Source of the DNA: Cepaea nemoralis
Lineage: Eukaryota; Mollusca; Gastropoda; Stylommatophora; Helicidae
Direction: 5' to 3'
Length of the DNA stretch: 64,000 nucleotides
NCBI GenBank assembly: GCA_014155875.1
Contig: JACEFZ010025810.1
Location: 539,501 to 603,500 of the forward strand
Within the stretch, counting starts at the first letter, position 1, and each line of letters starts with the position of its first letter. The notes beneath the pieces are model-generated. The model searched no databases, was not told the origin of the DNA, and saw only the letters and a list, made by a program, of their open reading frames with translations. A program made the translations under genes and the position numbers. Shown here one piece after another: positions 40,728 to 52,028 of the stretch.

Positions 40728-40830
40728 AATGGCAAACTACTGAGCGTAATCTTGCCAAGAAATCAACAATCAGCTGAAAGATGCTGCTGTTGACAGTAAT
40801 GTCCTGTAAAGGATATGCGAACAAACAAAA
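40728..40830 (+). mobile_element. family A SINE, 3' half only
   Basis: AAGCAATGGCAAACTACTGA through TCCTGTAAAGGATATGC; the tRNA head is absent (5' truncated). Confidence 0.85.
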
Positions 40831-41029
40831 ACACTATAAGATTCACCCATACCCCAATAATTTGTTGTGGAAGCATCCAGATGGAATCATCAATATTTAG
40901 TGTAAACATTCTACTGGTGATGTGGTCAATGCCACGTCGGTCACCAGGGAGCCCAGGTCAACTAACCACGGCCTCTACGGCTCTCACTAAAATCAGTGGC
41001 CCATGAAAGATAATAAAGAGTGAACAATA
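40831..41029. other. unassigned sequence
   Basis: Includes CCACGTCGGTCACCAGGG near 40932; otherwise nothing. Confidence 0.4.
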
Positions 41030-41135
41030 TAAAATGACAAAGTAGTGCAGCTTTACATAACAGAATTACGACACATACAGGACGTTACGGCGATTAGCCT
41101 TCCTCAGCAAACAAACACATACACAAATAATAAAA
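41030..41135 (-). repeat. second copy of the CTGANGAAGGC dispersed repeat
   Basis: The reverse strand reads TGTTTGCTGAGGAAGGCTAA, GCCGTAACGTC, GTAATTCTGTTATGTAAAGC, matching 35775-35880. Confidence 0.7.
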
Positions 41136-41280
41136 TGTCAGAAAGGGGATACAGGTGGGTTAAACACAATATTTAGCAGAAGAGGCAGGATTAGAAGCAG
41201 CGAAAGACAATCTCAAATTGTTATGGAACCACGAGGAAAGATCAGAAAAATGTAACCAACCACATGGACTCAACAATAAC

Positions 41281-41281
41281 A

Positions 41282-41379
<98 letters not shown>
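41281..41379. repeat. (AAT)n microsatellite
   Basis: About 98 bp; the poly-Asn frame is an artefact. Confidence 0.97.
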
Positions 41380-41389
41380 AATTTTCACA

Positions 41390-41720
41390 AACATTAGAAA
41401 TCAAATGAATCAACTATCCAGCCTGCAGAAGTGGAGCTGGATAACCACACTGAGAACCAAACTCCTGAAGGATGGGAAAGCTGCTAGACTAGATTGTATC
41501 CCAACAGAAGATATTAAAGTCAATATAAACACCTCGACTGAACTACTTCACAAATTATTTAGTGACGTCCGGGACACAGAAGAAACACCAACAGACTCGA
41601 CAACAGACTCGACAACAGACTATCTGGGGTAGCTGCCAAAGCAAGGGGACATGCAGGAGTCTGAAAATTATCAAGGAGTAATGCTGTTGTCATCTCTGTC
41701 AATTGAGAGAAAATAATATT
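41390..41720 (+). pseudogene. EN-RT LINE, N-terminal part of RT
   Basis: After a frameshift near 41470 it reads LKDGKAARLDCIPTEDIKVN, INTSTELLHKLFSDVRDTEE, then LPKQGDMQESENYQGVMLLS. These are the first RT motifs (..GKAAG.D.IP.E.., ..NY.GI.LLS). DSTTDSTTD is a small duplication. Confidence 0.8.
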
Positions 41721-41799
41721 TAGATAATACCGAATTATTCAGTCAGCAGGGAAGGAATAGAAAAAAGCAGCTGCCCTAATTCTGAATCAACAGAATGCG

Positions 41800-42356
41800 A
41801 AAACAGTTAAAGCATTTAGGACAATTCCATACATTGAGCCATTAGTGAAAATCCATGGCAACAATCTAGATATCAGTATTACACAGTCACATACACAGAG
41901 AGCAGAAAGGGCAGATAATAGGTGTACTTTATAATGAGTTAGACATGGGTTTGGACAACTTCAACACATTTGAAATAAAAGACATTGATACTTGGTGACT
42001 TCAGTGGAAAGCTAGGCGGTGATACTTGGTGACTTCAGTGGAAAGCTAGGCGGTGATAAGTGTTGACTTCAGTGGAAAGCTAGGCGGTAAACAAAGTGAG
42101 CCGTGTGAATGGTGGCTAAGACCTGGGTGAAAAGGCGTGGGCAGAATATCGTGATTATGGGTGGTTTTTGGACTTGGAACAACGCCGGAAATAATGTAAG
42201 CACTTAAAATGACTAAGTATTGACTGAACAAATTTTTCCACGCAGCTTGGTGGGAGCAAAGATGAGAACAGCAGCAGACTACCATAGTGAACAAGTCCAA
42301 GCTGTAGCAGAGATAAGATTCAAACTTAAGACTATAAAGAAGACCCTACAGAACAC
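41800..42356 (+). pseudogene. EN-RT LINE endonuclease remnants
   Basis: GDFSGKLGGD-type coding (the apurinic endonuclease GDFN motif) is repeated three times at 41988-42090. Near 42260-42350 a frame reads RTAADYHSEQVQAVAEIRFK, the SDH.L...IR end of the endonuclease. It lies after the RT fragment at 41390, so the pieces come from separate or rearranged copies. Confidence 0.65.
41988..42090 (+). repeat. ~34-bp tandem triplication of a LINE endonuclease motif
   Basis: GACTTCAGTGGAAAGCTAGG with GCGGTGATACTTGGT occurs three times. Confidence 0.92.
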
Positions 42357-42650
42357 AAAGCCGGCTCTGTGGTGAAGGGCTTACGAACGCAATTCGGCTC
42401 ACCGCAGGCGATTTGGCAGCAGACTGCCTTGCGTTGGTTTTCATACAGACCAGTCCCACAAGAATCTCCAACTATCCAGGCTGCAGAAGTGGAGCTAGAT
42501 AACAATTGTGAGAACCAAACCTTGAAGGATGGGTGCCGATCGTTCAAAAATCAATGGCAAACTACTGAACGTAAACTTGCTCAGAAATCACGAACGGCCA
42601 AAAACAAATGCAGGGGTTAATTGCGACGTCCTGTAAAGGATATGCAACTA
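42357..42650 (+). mobile_element. family A SINE variant containing a LINE-derived segment
   Basis: Head AGCCGGCTCTGTGGTGAAGG, middle GCGATTTGGCAGCAGACTGC, then at 42466-42540 ACTATCCAGGCTGCAGAAGT...AACCTTGAAGGATGGG. This segment matches the LINE RT start at 41412-41480 (ACTATCCAGCCTGCAGAAGT). It then returns to the SINE body at AAATCAATGGCAAACTACTG and ends TCCTGTAAAGGATATGC. Confidence 0.75.
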
Positions 42651-42735
42651 ACTTTTTTTTAAAAACAGAATACAAAGTTTGATCTTCCATTACTTAAAGA
42701 AACAAAGGAATTAGGGGAAGGCACAATATTACCAT

Positions 42736-42984
42736 TTTTTTTTTTTTTTAAGCATATCCTTTACAGGACTTAGCTGTCAACACCAGCATCTTTCAGCTGT
42801 ATGTTGATCTCTTGGCAAGAGTACGCTCAGTAGTTTGCCATTGCTTTCTGAGCGGCCGGCTCAGTATCCTGCAAGTCACGAGCGGGGGTCGAACCGCCTC
42901 AGCTCTCGCTCCGCTACGAGACTCTGCGTGATAAACGGGATTACAGAGAGAAAGTGTTGTAACCCCACAGCCAGAGAGACCGGC
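42736..42984 (-). mobile_element. family A SINE
   Basis: Full length in reverse with poly-A tail (T-run at 42737). A perfect 12-bp duplication CAATATTACCAT lies at 42724-42735 and 42985-42996, so it is relatively young. Confidence 0.93.
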
Positions 42985-42996
42985 TCAATATTACCA

Positions 42997-43745
42997 TACA
43001 TAATAGATATAAAACCTAAGAGATAATATTGACTACTGACGAACAATGGACTATGTTGTGTTAACAAATAAATAAAACCACATCAAAAGAAATAACTCTT
43101 CTAATACATAAAATTGCAAAATCCAATGCATGACACGTGAAATCCTGCTATTGACTGATCAAAGAAAACAGAAAAAGCAAGATCAGGAAGACTAAAGCAG
43201 AATGCATAAAGAAATAGTAAACACACTTATAGAGGCTTATGAAATTTGGTTGAATAATACATGCAATGAAACTGGGACAAATCATAAGACAAACTCACAA
43301 CGGAAACGTCTGCATATATATTAAAAAAAATCTTAACAGGCAGGAAACAGGAAATATCACCGGATGTTTAAAATCGAAGGATGGTGCAATATTAATGGAG
43401 CAAAATAATATAATTAATATAGCATGAAGCAAACAGATATGTTAAGATCGTGCGGCGAATCAATAAGCACAAACACATGTAATTAACTGACATGGCTCTC
43501 AGATCAGTTCAACAGACACACTAACCCCGTAAAACTGCATTGGACGCGTTAGCGAAGTTGATAAGAAACTTCCCTGATAATGTTATGAATAGAGGCGGGC
43601 GGGGGTTCGACGCCTGTTCTTGTCGCCTGCTAAACGAGGGGGAAAATTGGACGTCTATCCCACCGTGCTTTAGATCCTAAAAAGGTGATGACCCTATCAC
43701 ACGACAGGCCCACAGCAGGAAACTGCTTCGAAACGGTTTAAAAAC
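42997..43745. other. unassigned sequence
   Basis: Nothing recognised. Confidence 0.4.
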
Positions 43746-43751
43746 TGGTCT

Positions 43752-45000
43752 TAGTCAGTCAGTCAGTCAGTCAGTCAGTCAGTCGACATATCATCATCAT
43801 TGCACATCGAACCATTCAGTCCATAAGTGCTCGGATCCCCTCCTCAGCAAATCCCGCAGCGCGTAGCGGCCAACGACACCAGTTCTGTGTTGGTTTATCA
43901 ATCTTCTTTGGCTTCCTGCGTAGTGTTCTTGTTTGGCCACACCTCTTTTCATTTGTTGTTCTCGCAGTCTGACCATGGTTGTAGATTCACAGTCATCACT
44001 TGGTTCTCGCAACAGTCTTACTTCTCGTAGAGCATTCAGAGCCTGGTCCATGGCGCGTCCGCCCTCCACAGTAGCCTTACCTGCGAGCTTGTCAGCCCGC
44101 TCATTTCCTTGTACTCCCGCATGCCCTGGCACGAAGATGAAACTAATCTTTGCCAGCCGTGACCGCTCCAGAGACAGCAACCCTCTCTTCGGATCCACCC
44201 CATCTCTATCCTCTTGAGCATGCTCATTGAGTCACTACGGAAACATGCCCTAGTGAATGTCTGAGTCTCAAGCCATGTTGTTTTACTTATTGCCATGACT
44301 TCCATAGTCAGGCTACTTGTGGTCTCAACAAAAGCACCAGAGTCCTCCTTCACAATTCTCCCTCCGGCCTGAGCCGTAAAGGCCCATAAGCTTCTCACAT
44401 GTCGGACAACTGACCCATCTGTGAAGATGACAGCATCACCGTCTAACGAATTCGCGAAAATCAAGGCTTGTACTTCCGCATCCTCAGGAGCCGGATTTTC
44501 TTGTCTGCATTTTCTGTCTAGTTGGATGCAAACAGAAAAGGACGTACAGATATCTGTTGGCACTTGTACCCAATCCTCGCCAGGTTCTTAGTTCTCAAGT
44601 GCACATGCCTGTTGAAGAATGTCTTCGGCTTGACCCATCCACGACTTTCCTCTTTTTAACCTGCTGTCCTTAACCTTCCTAATTTCACTGTGCAGTGGAT
44701 GTTGTGTGTTTGCGTTAACTCTGAGGTAGGCACGTGCTCTGCAAATGTGTATTCTGTCTTCAATAGTTGGAAAATCAAGAAGGTAGCGCATCGCCCTGCA
44801 TGCTGTATCTCTTGTACATCCAAGAATAATGCGCACAGCTTCGTTCTGTATCCTCTCCATCCTTTCCATCTGCTTACGGCTGAGAGTCAGGATCGCCATC
44901 GGATACTCAAAAACAGACATGACCAGCCCCTCGTATAGAAGACATAGATAGTGCTGCTCACAGTTTGCTGCCGCCATCACCCGCATCGCAGCCAATAGTG
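43752..45000 (-). pseudogene. I-like LINE family 1, 5'-truncated copy (RT thumb, RNase H, C-terminus)
   Basis: The minus strand starts near 44997 in RVMAAANCEQHYLCLLYEGL and runs through the thumb (MERIQNEAVRIILGCTRDTA). After a stop near 44590 comes RNase H (IFTDGSVV, LTMEVMAI, RSDSMSML). A frameshift near 44185 then leads to FVPGHAGVQGNERADKLAGK. The C-terminus ends LWTEWFDVQ. The 3' tail is (GACT)n, seen as (GTCA)n at 43752-43783. Close in sequence to 51720-55029. Confidence 0.88.
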
Positions 45001-45499
45001 TTAGCAAAGGTTTAGGCAATGTGATATAGAATTGTTTTAATGTAAAAGTGAATGTATACTTCTGTAAAAGTGCCAGCATAATATAAGATGAAAACTGTTG
45101 CATCATGTCAAGTTTATATATTTCTCTCTGTGACTCTTGGAAATGTAGATGGAGGAGTGTGAAAGTTTGAGATAGACTGTTCTAGTAAACCATTCAAACT
45201 CAGCCTACTCGTGACATCTTGGAACCACACCTGTGTAAACACCTATGTTAGACTACCAACACTCAGCAAGTGTTTCTGTACCCGGACAATACTAACTCCT
45301 TCGAGCCACTGCCCTGACTAACTCTAACAAGCCAATAACATAATAATAATCATGGCGAGGAATTGAGAACCAACAGCGGAATAACTCGCGCCATGACACA
45401 TTGAGTTCCTCGTAGGTTGTGTACATGTGTTTTGGGTCTGCTGTTCCTCCATACCTCTCTATTTCATATCTTGCTGCAGTCAAGATCTTTCTCAATAAT
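45001..45499. other. unassigned sequence
   Basis: Nothing recognised. Confidence 0.4.
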
Positions 45500-45790
45500 A
45501 TAAGTAATAGATCGACAGAGCGTTACTGGAATGAATCATGTTCAGAAGCCAATAGAAGAAAGGGAACGATAACTTCAAACCTGAAACAAGTGAAAAGACC
45601 AGAAAGATTTGTGGGAAGAGACGAAGGAAGGCAACGAGAGAAGGTAGTTGACAACATTCTAGCACGTCACAGAAAGATAGCCGCACAGGAAATGATACAT
45701 GCTGATGCATGAACTGATAGATCGGAAGATGTGGTGATGCATGGTCGCTCACACCAGCCGACAAAACACTTAATGATGATTATGACAGTC
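45500..45790 (+). pseudogene. EN-RT LINE 3' fragment
   Basis: GRQREKVVDNILARHRKIAA followed by QEMIHADA and a DRSE end, then AAACACTTAATGATGATTATG as tail. Confidence 0.65.
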
Positions 45791-45959
45791 CCTGTGAGAA
45801 TGTTAAGCATGAAGCATTCTTGAGAGATTAAGAGATGTCGTTAAGGAACAGGAAGAACAAGCTACAGACCAAACATGTCACGCATTGACCTGGCAGTCAT
45901 AAAGATATAGCGGAGGATTGAAATGAATTTGCTATAGTATATTGCATTTGTAACCTGGA
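45791..45959. other. unassigned sequence
   Basis: Nothing recognised. Confidence 0.4.
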
Positions 45960-46390
45960 GTACAACGAACGGAGACGAAGCCTTGCTACAAACCTTTGAG
46001 AACAAAGTTTTAAGACGCATCTTTGGACCCATTAGGGATACACAAAGTGGAGAGTGGAAAAGAAGAAGTAACAAACACATTTATGATCCGTTTAAGTCCC
46101 CGCTAATCACTGGTATCATGAAGGCTAATAGACTACAATGGCTGGGGCATATAGAAAGAATGGAAGATAATAGGGAAACAAAACTCGCTTACACACAGGA
46201 AATAAATGACCGTAGACCCCGAGGTAGACCAAGAAGACGGTAGAGAGATAATATATATACAGACCTACAAGAACTTGGAATCAACGACTGGCAAGAGAGG
46301 GTCAACCAGAGAGACGAATGGAGACGGATTGTATCTGCAGCAAAGATCCTCAATGGCTCGGAACGCTGAAGAAGAAGATATTGCATTTGT
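45960..46390 (+). pseudogene. LINE 3' fragment, another family
   Basis: Reads LQTFENKVLRRIFGPIRDTQ, then MKANRLQWLGHIERMEDN, RRPRGRPRRR, a stop, and LQELGINDWQERVNQRDEWR. This is the C-terminal domain of a Jockey/RTE-type LINE distinct from the other fragments. Confidence 0.75.
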
Positions 46391-46762
46391 GGACCTTGAA
46401 GGCATCTGACAGCACTGATAAGTAATCTCTTTGGAAATTGGTGAGGGTCCACTTTAGGGTCCAAAAGATTAACGTAACAAAGGCAAAGCAATAGGACACA
46501 AAATGCAACGTGTTTTATGAGGGGAAACAAAAAGATATGTTAAACATAGGAACAAAAGCGAGGCATAGATGTCTTTTATAGCCTTCATTATTTTTAGACT
46601 ATAGTCTGGATTATGAAGATAGCAATAGCCACTATCAATTCTAAAACAAGTCATTGGAAAATACAAGGGTAACAATAATAAACTAAGCAGATGATTACCT
46701 TATTTTCCTTAATGAAACCTAACTTCTAGAGGTGGAAATACACTTACTGAAGTAGCAATGGA
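46391..46762. other. unassigned sequence
   Basis: Nothing recognised. Confidence 0.4.
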
Positions 46763-46776
46763 GAGAGAGAAGAGAG

Positions 46777-46864
<88 letters not shown>
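46763..46864. repeat. (GA)n microsatellite
   Basis: About 100 bp of GA, with one AAGAGAGGGG interruption at its start. Confidence 0.97.
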
Positions 46865-46868
<4 letters not shown>

Positions 46869-46924
46869 CAGATTGATATCTCAAAATAAGAATACAAAAG
46901 GCAAGAGAAGCTTTAACTTATTCC

Positions 46925-47490
46925 TTTATTTTGATAGTCAATGTTTTTACTTACTTGTGTTCTCCGATAGTCAATGTTTTCAACTTGTCCCCATACTTTG
47001 CTATTATGTTTGAACTTGTCCCCATATTTTGACAGCAAAAATTTTTAAACCTATAGTCGGGTATTTTAATTTGTCCCTATATTTCGATAAATGTTTGAAC
47101 TTTTCCTCATATTTTGATGAATAAAAAAGTTAGTTGCATATCTTTTACAAGACGTAGCAGTCAATCCCAGCATTTTTTGGCTGTTCGTGATTCCTGGGTA
47201 AGTTTACGTTCAGTAGTTTGCCATTGATTTATGAACGACAGTCACTTATACCAATTCATAAAAAACAGTGCAAGGCGGTCTGCTGCCAAATCGCCCGCAG
47301 GTGTTTCAACCGTGGTATGCGGGATTACGAACTGTGTTTGTAACCCCTTCAACATGGAGCCGGCATACTTTGATAGTCAATATTTTTAACTTGGTCCTAT
47401 ATTCTAGTATTTTAACTTTTCACTATTTTTCGATAGTCAACTGTTTGACTTGTTCCCATATTCTGACAGTCAATGCTTTTTGCCCATCAC
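46925..47490. repeat. degenerate ~40-bp tandem array, interrupted by a SINE
   Basis: Variants of TTTGATAGTCAATGTTTTTAA and CTTGTCCCCATATTTT recur at 46930-47120 and 47364-47480; the SINE at 47119-47363 splits them. Confidence 0.8.
47119..47363 (-). mobile_element. family A SINE, variant middle
   Basis: Reverse orientation, GCATATCTTTTACAAGACGT to CATGGAGCCGG. Middle AAGGCGGTCTGCTGCCAAAT as in the copies at 32525 and 42357. Target duplication CATA(T/C)TTTGAT at 47108-47118 and 47364-47374. Confidence 0.88.
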
Positions 47491-47639
47491 TGACAGCTCT
47501 TCCATCTAAAATCAAAGAAGCACGAGTGGAAAGGCAACTACAAGAAGACTTACCCCTTGTTCAGCTTCCAAAAACAGTAACAGATCGTCCGTGGACATGT
47601 AGTCAGCATTGCTTGCATATCTGTGAGCAGGGAAGACAA

Positions 47640-48160
47640 GTTGTCAAAAAGAAATAACATTAGAAAATTCAATGAAAGTCTAGACAAGAGAATGCACTTT
47701 GAAAAAGGGCAAATACACGATGAGACAAGAGAACGTATGACTAAACAATGAATGTGTGTTGACAAAAGTCAATACAAGAGAGGCAAGAGAATGTATGACT
47801 AAACAAGACAATTGTGTTCAGAAAAAGGCAATACAAGATGAGACAAGATAATATATGTTGAGAAATGTCAATACAAGAAAAGACAAGCGAATTATGTTGA
47901 GAAAAATAAACGCATGATGAGACAAACGAATGTATAATAAGACTAGAGAAAGCATGTCGAGGAAAGTCGATACATGTTGAGAAATATCAATGTATGTCAA
48001 TACATAAATATGCATGCTGAGAAAAGTCAACACACGATGATACATGAGAATGTATGTTGAGAAGAGTCAATGCATGTTGAGACAATCAAATTAACATTGA
48101 TAAACCGAATGCATTTATATATACTGTTTGCACGTTGAGAAAATTAAATACATTTTGAAA
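47640..48160. repeat. degenerate tandem array around ATGTTGAGAAAAGTCAATAC
   Basis: Irregular ~35-45-bp units (GTTGAGAAAAGTCAA, GAGACAAGAGAATG) over about 500 bp. Confidence 0.7.
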
Positions 48161-48449
48161 CGTCCTCTTCTTCTTTCGTCCGCTGGAAATCGACTGTCTA
48201 TATATCTCCAATGCCATCTCTTGTATAAACTTCACAGTCTATGTTGAGACAAAAGAATGGATGTTAAGAGTGGCGCTTGGTAAAGTTCCAAACCCTATGC
48301 GGTGATCGAACCTGTTACCTTATAAGCCTGAGGTTGAATGTGCAACCTCTCAGCCACGGTTTCGCCCTATTTCACATCTTACACTATTTTTTTGAGAAAC
48401 GTTAAGTATTCCTGCAAAATATTCAGTTGTGAATCTGTTCTCTGTAATG
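48161..48449. other. unassigned sequence
   Basis: Near 48290-48360 it is tRNA-SINE-like in reverse (GGTGATCGAACCTGTTACC), too weak to delimit. Confidence 0.35.
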
Positions 48450-49036
48450 TCTATTTGTATAATTATTTATGTACCTAGGGGCAATTTTAACATCGGATGG
48501 AAGATGCACAACAGAGATTAAGAACAGAATAGGGCAAGCAAAAGCTGCATTTCAGAAAATTAAAAGTATCTTATGCAATAAGTCACTACCATTGAATGTA
48601 AGAAAGAGAGTGCTGAAGTGCTATATAGAGCCTGTTTTGCTGTATGGCAATGAATACTGGAATGTACATGAACACATTAAGAAGAACTTAGAAGCAACAG
48701 AGTTGTGGTTACTGAGACGAATGTTGCGAATTCCTTGGACTGCTAGAGTAACTAACAACGATTTTCTGAAAGAGGCTAATTAAACTTGAACATTATTTAC
48801 AACAATAAGGAAGAGACAAACGGCTTTCTTTGGTCATGTGATGAGAAGAGAGGCATTGGAGAACATCGTGACAACTTTAAAGATAAAGGGGAAGAGAGGT
48901 AGAAGCAGACCGAGAGAAATTATGCTGAATGGACTGAAATAGTAGCATGGTGGTTTACCAACAGCAGATTTGATCCAAAACACCAAATACCACAATCTGA
49001 GGAAAAACATGCACTCCAACGTCAGCTAACAAGGCA
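48450..49036 (+). pseudogene. EN-RT LINE 3' part (RT thumb to C-terminus) with (ATG)n tail
   Basis: 48469 onward: YLGAILTSDGRC-type start, IKNRIGQAKAAFQKIKSILC, VLKCYIEPVLLYGNEYWNVH, LWLLRRMLRIPWTARVTNND. After a stop at 48781: RQTAFFGHVMRREALENIVT and KGKRGRSRPREIMLNGL. The end AAGGCACTTG(ATG)n shows the family tail growing into the microsatellite. Confidence 0.85.
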
Positions 49037-49038
49037 CT

Positions 49039-49088
<50 letters not shown>
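49031..49088. repeat. (ATG)n microsatellite at a LINE tail
   Basis: About 55 bp of ATG repeats directly following the LINE end. Confidence 0.95.
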
Positions 49089-50199
49089 GTATATGTACAA
49101 TAGCAAATTGTATATTTTTGCTTCTATAATCCGTGTGTGTACATCCCTTTTATTCCTGCAATCTCTACAGATTGATCAGAGGTTGCGGCGTGCGCTGTAT
49201 CTCAAGCAAATCAAGTTCATCGCGCCGTGTTGACTGTTTGGATTAGTTTTCGTTTACAAAATAAGACAAAGGAGGGCATACTTCCTGCTGGTTATGAGCT
49301 AGCAGATATGACATCTAGTTCACTCGGACAGGAGCAAAACTCTCGTTCCGCACGTGAAAAATCCTTCGGCAGTTGGAAATCAATCCCTCGGCTATTGGAA
49401 ATTGATCCCTCGACAGTTGGGACTCAAAAAGAGCAGGTCGAGCAGGCCGCTGCCCGGCCAAGTTTCCACACGAGAAAAGCTACCCACCAAACGTGAATAG
49501 CATGTGTGATTCTTCTGTACACACACGGATACGCTGACCTGGGTTATGGAGTTCATGCACTGTACTGAGACTCTCCCTCCTCCCCGTGTGATCTATGGGA
49601 GCAGACTTGTGGGGATATCTGTGTGCCATGTAAGTAATCCTTTACACACCGAACCAAATCCTACAATATCATTGTGGGTATTTACCTGTAATGTTCTACT
49701 GCAACAACAATACAACACTGCGTAATTTATTTTGCCTGTATCCTGCAGCTGTAATCGTTCTGGATTAGCTAAAGCAACACACCTGCGGCAGGAGACAAGA
49801 CTGAAACTCCCAGTTCGCCAGTAGATAAGACAAGGAAAGGTAACTACCCAGACGTACAAACTGCTCCATATAACCCGCAGGTGAACAAACTTCCGGCCCA
49901 GGTCCTGCTAGTACGGATGTGCTGTGCTAAATAACCACCTGCTTACATACTAATAAGCCCCTTAGTAGATCAGAAGAACTGTTTGTGTACCGTTCGTGTA
50001 CATCCAGCTGATTTCTAAGATTCGAGAGGGGAACGAGAGCTCCGCAACACAGTTCCTATTAACCTCACTCCGATAGATGTCAGCCGCTCTTAGGGTTCAG
50101 ACGACATGAACGCCAGTGCATCTGTAGTTAAAGAGTTAAAACTCAGTCTTTCAGAGACCTATCCTGCCAACACAGCAGTCAACAAACCAGAATACAATA
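49089..50199. other. unassigned sequence
   Basis: A ~25-bp motif (CTCGGCTATTGGAAATTGAT-like) is repeated about three times at 49360-49435; otherwise nothing. Confidence 0.4.
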
Positions 50200-50330
50200 C
50201 CATCAATATACCTGTCAACATACAAGCCATCAAACAAACAACGTACCAACCAACATACCACACCATCAACCAACCAACTTACCAATCCGTCACTCAACCA
50301 ACTTACCAACCTGTCGACCAACCAATATAT
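50200..50330. repeat. degenerate CAACCAACTTACCAA-type array, segment 1
   Basis: Short CAACCAAC/TTACCAA units. Further segments at 50737-50830 and 55190-55310 suggest one array split by LINE insertions. Confidence 0.75.
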
Positions 50331-50736
50331 TGATTGATTGATTTAGGAACCGACATCACTGCATTCGGGGCATTCCCATAAGCGCTCCGTCCCCATCCTC
50401 AGAAGCCAGCGAAGAGTTCCAACCCCAATAGTACCAGTAGCAATCTGATTATATGTGCGTCTCGCCTTTCCTCTAAGCGTCGAGTATCGGCCAGATCCCC
50501 TCGTCACTCCACGCTGTCGCATTCTTGCCAGACCATGGTGATCCATTTGCTCCTCCGAGGTGTACACGTGCTCCCACAAGGCCGCAACCATGTCTGCCTT
50601 ATCATGCATCAATACTCCACCAAGTTTTGCACAGCCAGCCAATCTGTCTGCCTGTTCATTCCCCAACACACCAGCATGCCCCGGAGAAAATATCCAGACG
50701 ATGCTTGCCACCCGTGACTTCCGAAGCGAAGCAAGC
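50331..50736 (-). mobile_element. I-like LINE family 2, 5'-truncated copy
   Basis: Minus strand: SLRKSRVASIVWIFSPGHAG, VLGNEQADRLAG (end of RNase H), RQRGVTRGSGRYSTLRGKAR, ending LWECPECSDVGS and stop. (AATC)n tail. Perfect 13-bp target duplication CCAACCAATATAT at 50318-50330 and 50737-50749, so it is a young, dead-on-arrival insertion. Confidence 0.92.
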
Positions 50737-50896
50737 CCAACCAATATATGTAACCCACAACCAACTTACCAACTCGTCAACCAACCAACATACCAACCAC
50801 TTTCACTAACCAACTTACGGACCCAGAAACATCCATTTCATAATTATCATCATCATGTACCATGTCGGTAAGCTTTGGAGGTCATGTTTCGCCATC

Positions 50897-51148
50897 TTAA
50901 TTTTTAAAAAAAGTCGCTTAAAAGTCGACATGGTCGACTTCATTGCACCGGGTTTTTATCCCACATGGCCAGGTCTCTTTCCTCAGCGCGGAAAGAGTCG
51001 CACAAAGCACGAACTTCATAACTCTAGCGACGACCCTCAGAAGTCTTCGAAAATTTTCACTCGTGAACAGAAGGACGTGGCCCGGAATCGAACCCACAGC
51101 TTTCGAAGCCCGAGCCAAACGGCTTGACCATTTCGCCACGACGAGTCC
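50897..51148 (-). mobile_element. tRNA-derived SINE, family C
   Basis: Minus strand: GGACTCGTCGTGGCGAAATGG with A box TGGCGAAATGG and B box GGGTTCGATTCCGG near 51080, ending in an A-rich tail. Perfect 8-bp duplication TCGCCATC at 50889-50896 and 51149-51156. Body unlike families A and B. Confidence 0.9.
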
Positions 51149-52028
51149 TCGCCATCGCACTATCACCAGAGTCGTGGATAAGATCTGTGTTCTTGTCCTG
51201 ACCATGCCATGTGGTAAAGCCATCCAGATATTTACTTCTCTGCCATCACCTTGTTCTTTTCCCTTCAATCTTGCCAGCTGTCACCAAGTTCTCAAGTCTG
51301 TTTCTTCTCATGACACTGTCCCCAAAAATGTGACCGTCTACGTCTAATTTCTCTAATCAGTTTGTCATTTTCATTTTCCTCCTGCAGGACATGCTCATAG
51401 GGTTGTCTGTCTATCCATGGTATTCTTTGCATTTTCCTCAGAAACATTTCCACTGTCGTTAGATGTTTTTCAGCTTGTCTGCTTATCGTCAACGTTCCAA
51501 ATCCATACACAAGTACAGGTTCTATGTAGCACTTCAACACTCCTGTTGTCGTTGCAATTGAAATATGTTTATTAATCATTATGTTTTCCACGTTGCCATT
51601 ACCATGGCGACTCTTGCTCTAATCTCTTCAAGGCACCCCCTCCCCCAATTAGATGCTATGACAGTTCCGAAATAGTTGTACCGGTTCACTTGTTTAAGAA
51701 TATTCCCACTTATACTTGTTAGTTAGTTAGTTAGTCGACAGATCATCCTCAATGCATATCGAACCATTCAGTCCATAAGTGCTCGGATACCCCCCCCCCC
51801 CCCACCCTCCAGCAAAGCCCGCAGCGTGTAGCGGCTAAAGACACCAGTTCTGTGTTGGTTTATCAATCTTCTTTGGCTTCCTGCGTAGTGTTCTTGTTTG
51901 GCCATTCCTCTTTTAATTTGCTGTTTTCGCAGTCTGGCCATGGTTGTAGATTCACAGTCATCACTTGGTTCTCGCAAAAGTCTTACTTCTCGTAGAGCAT
52001 TCAGAATGTCAGACTGGTCCATGACGCG

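Noticed and set aside
50943..51347. Plus-strand 134-aa frame as a host gene
   Set aside because: It is the antisense of a SINE and a LINE C-terminus with matching target duplications.
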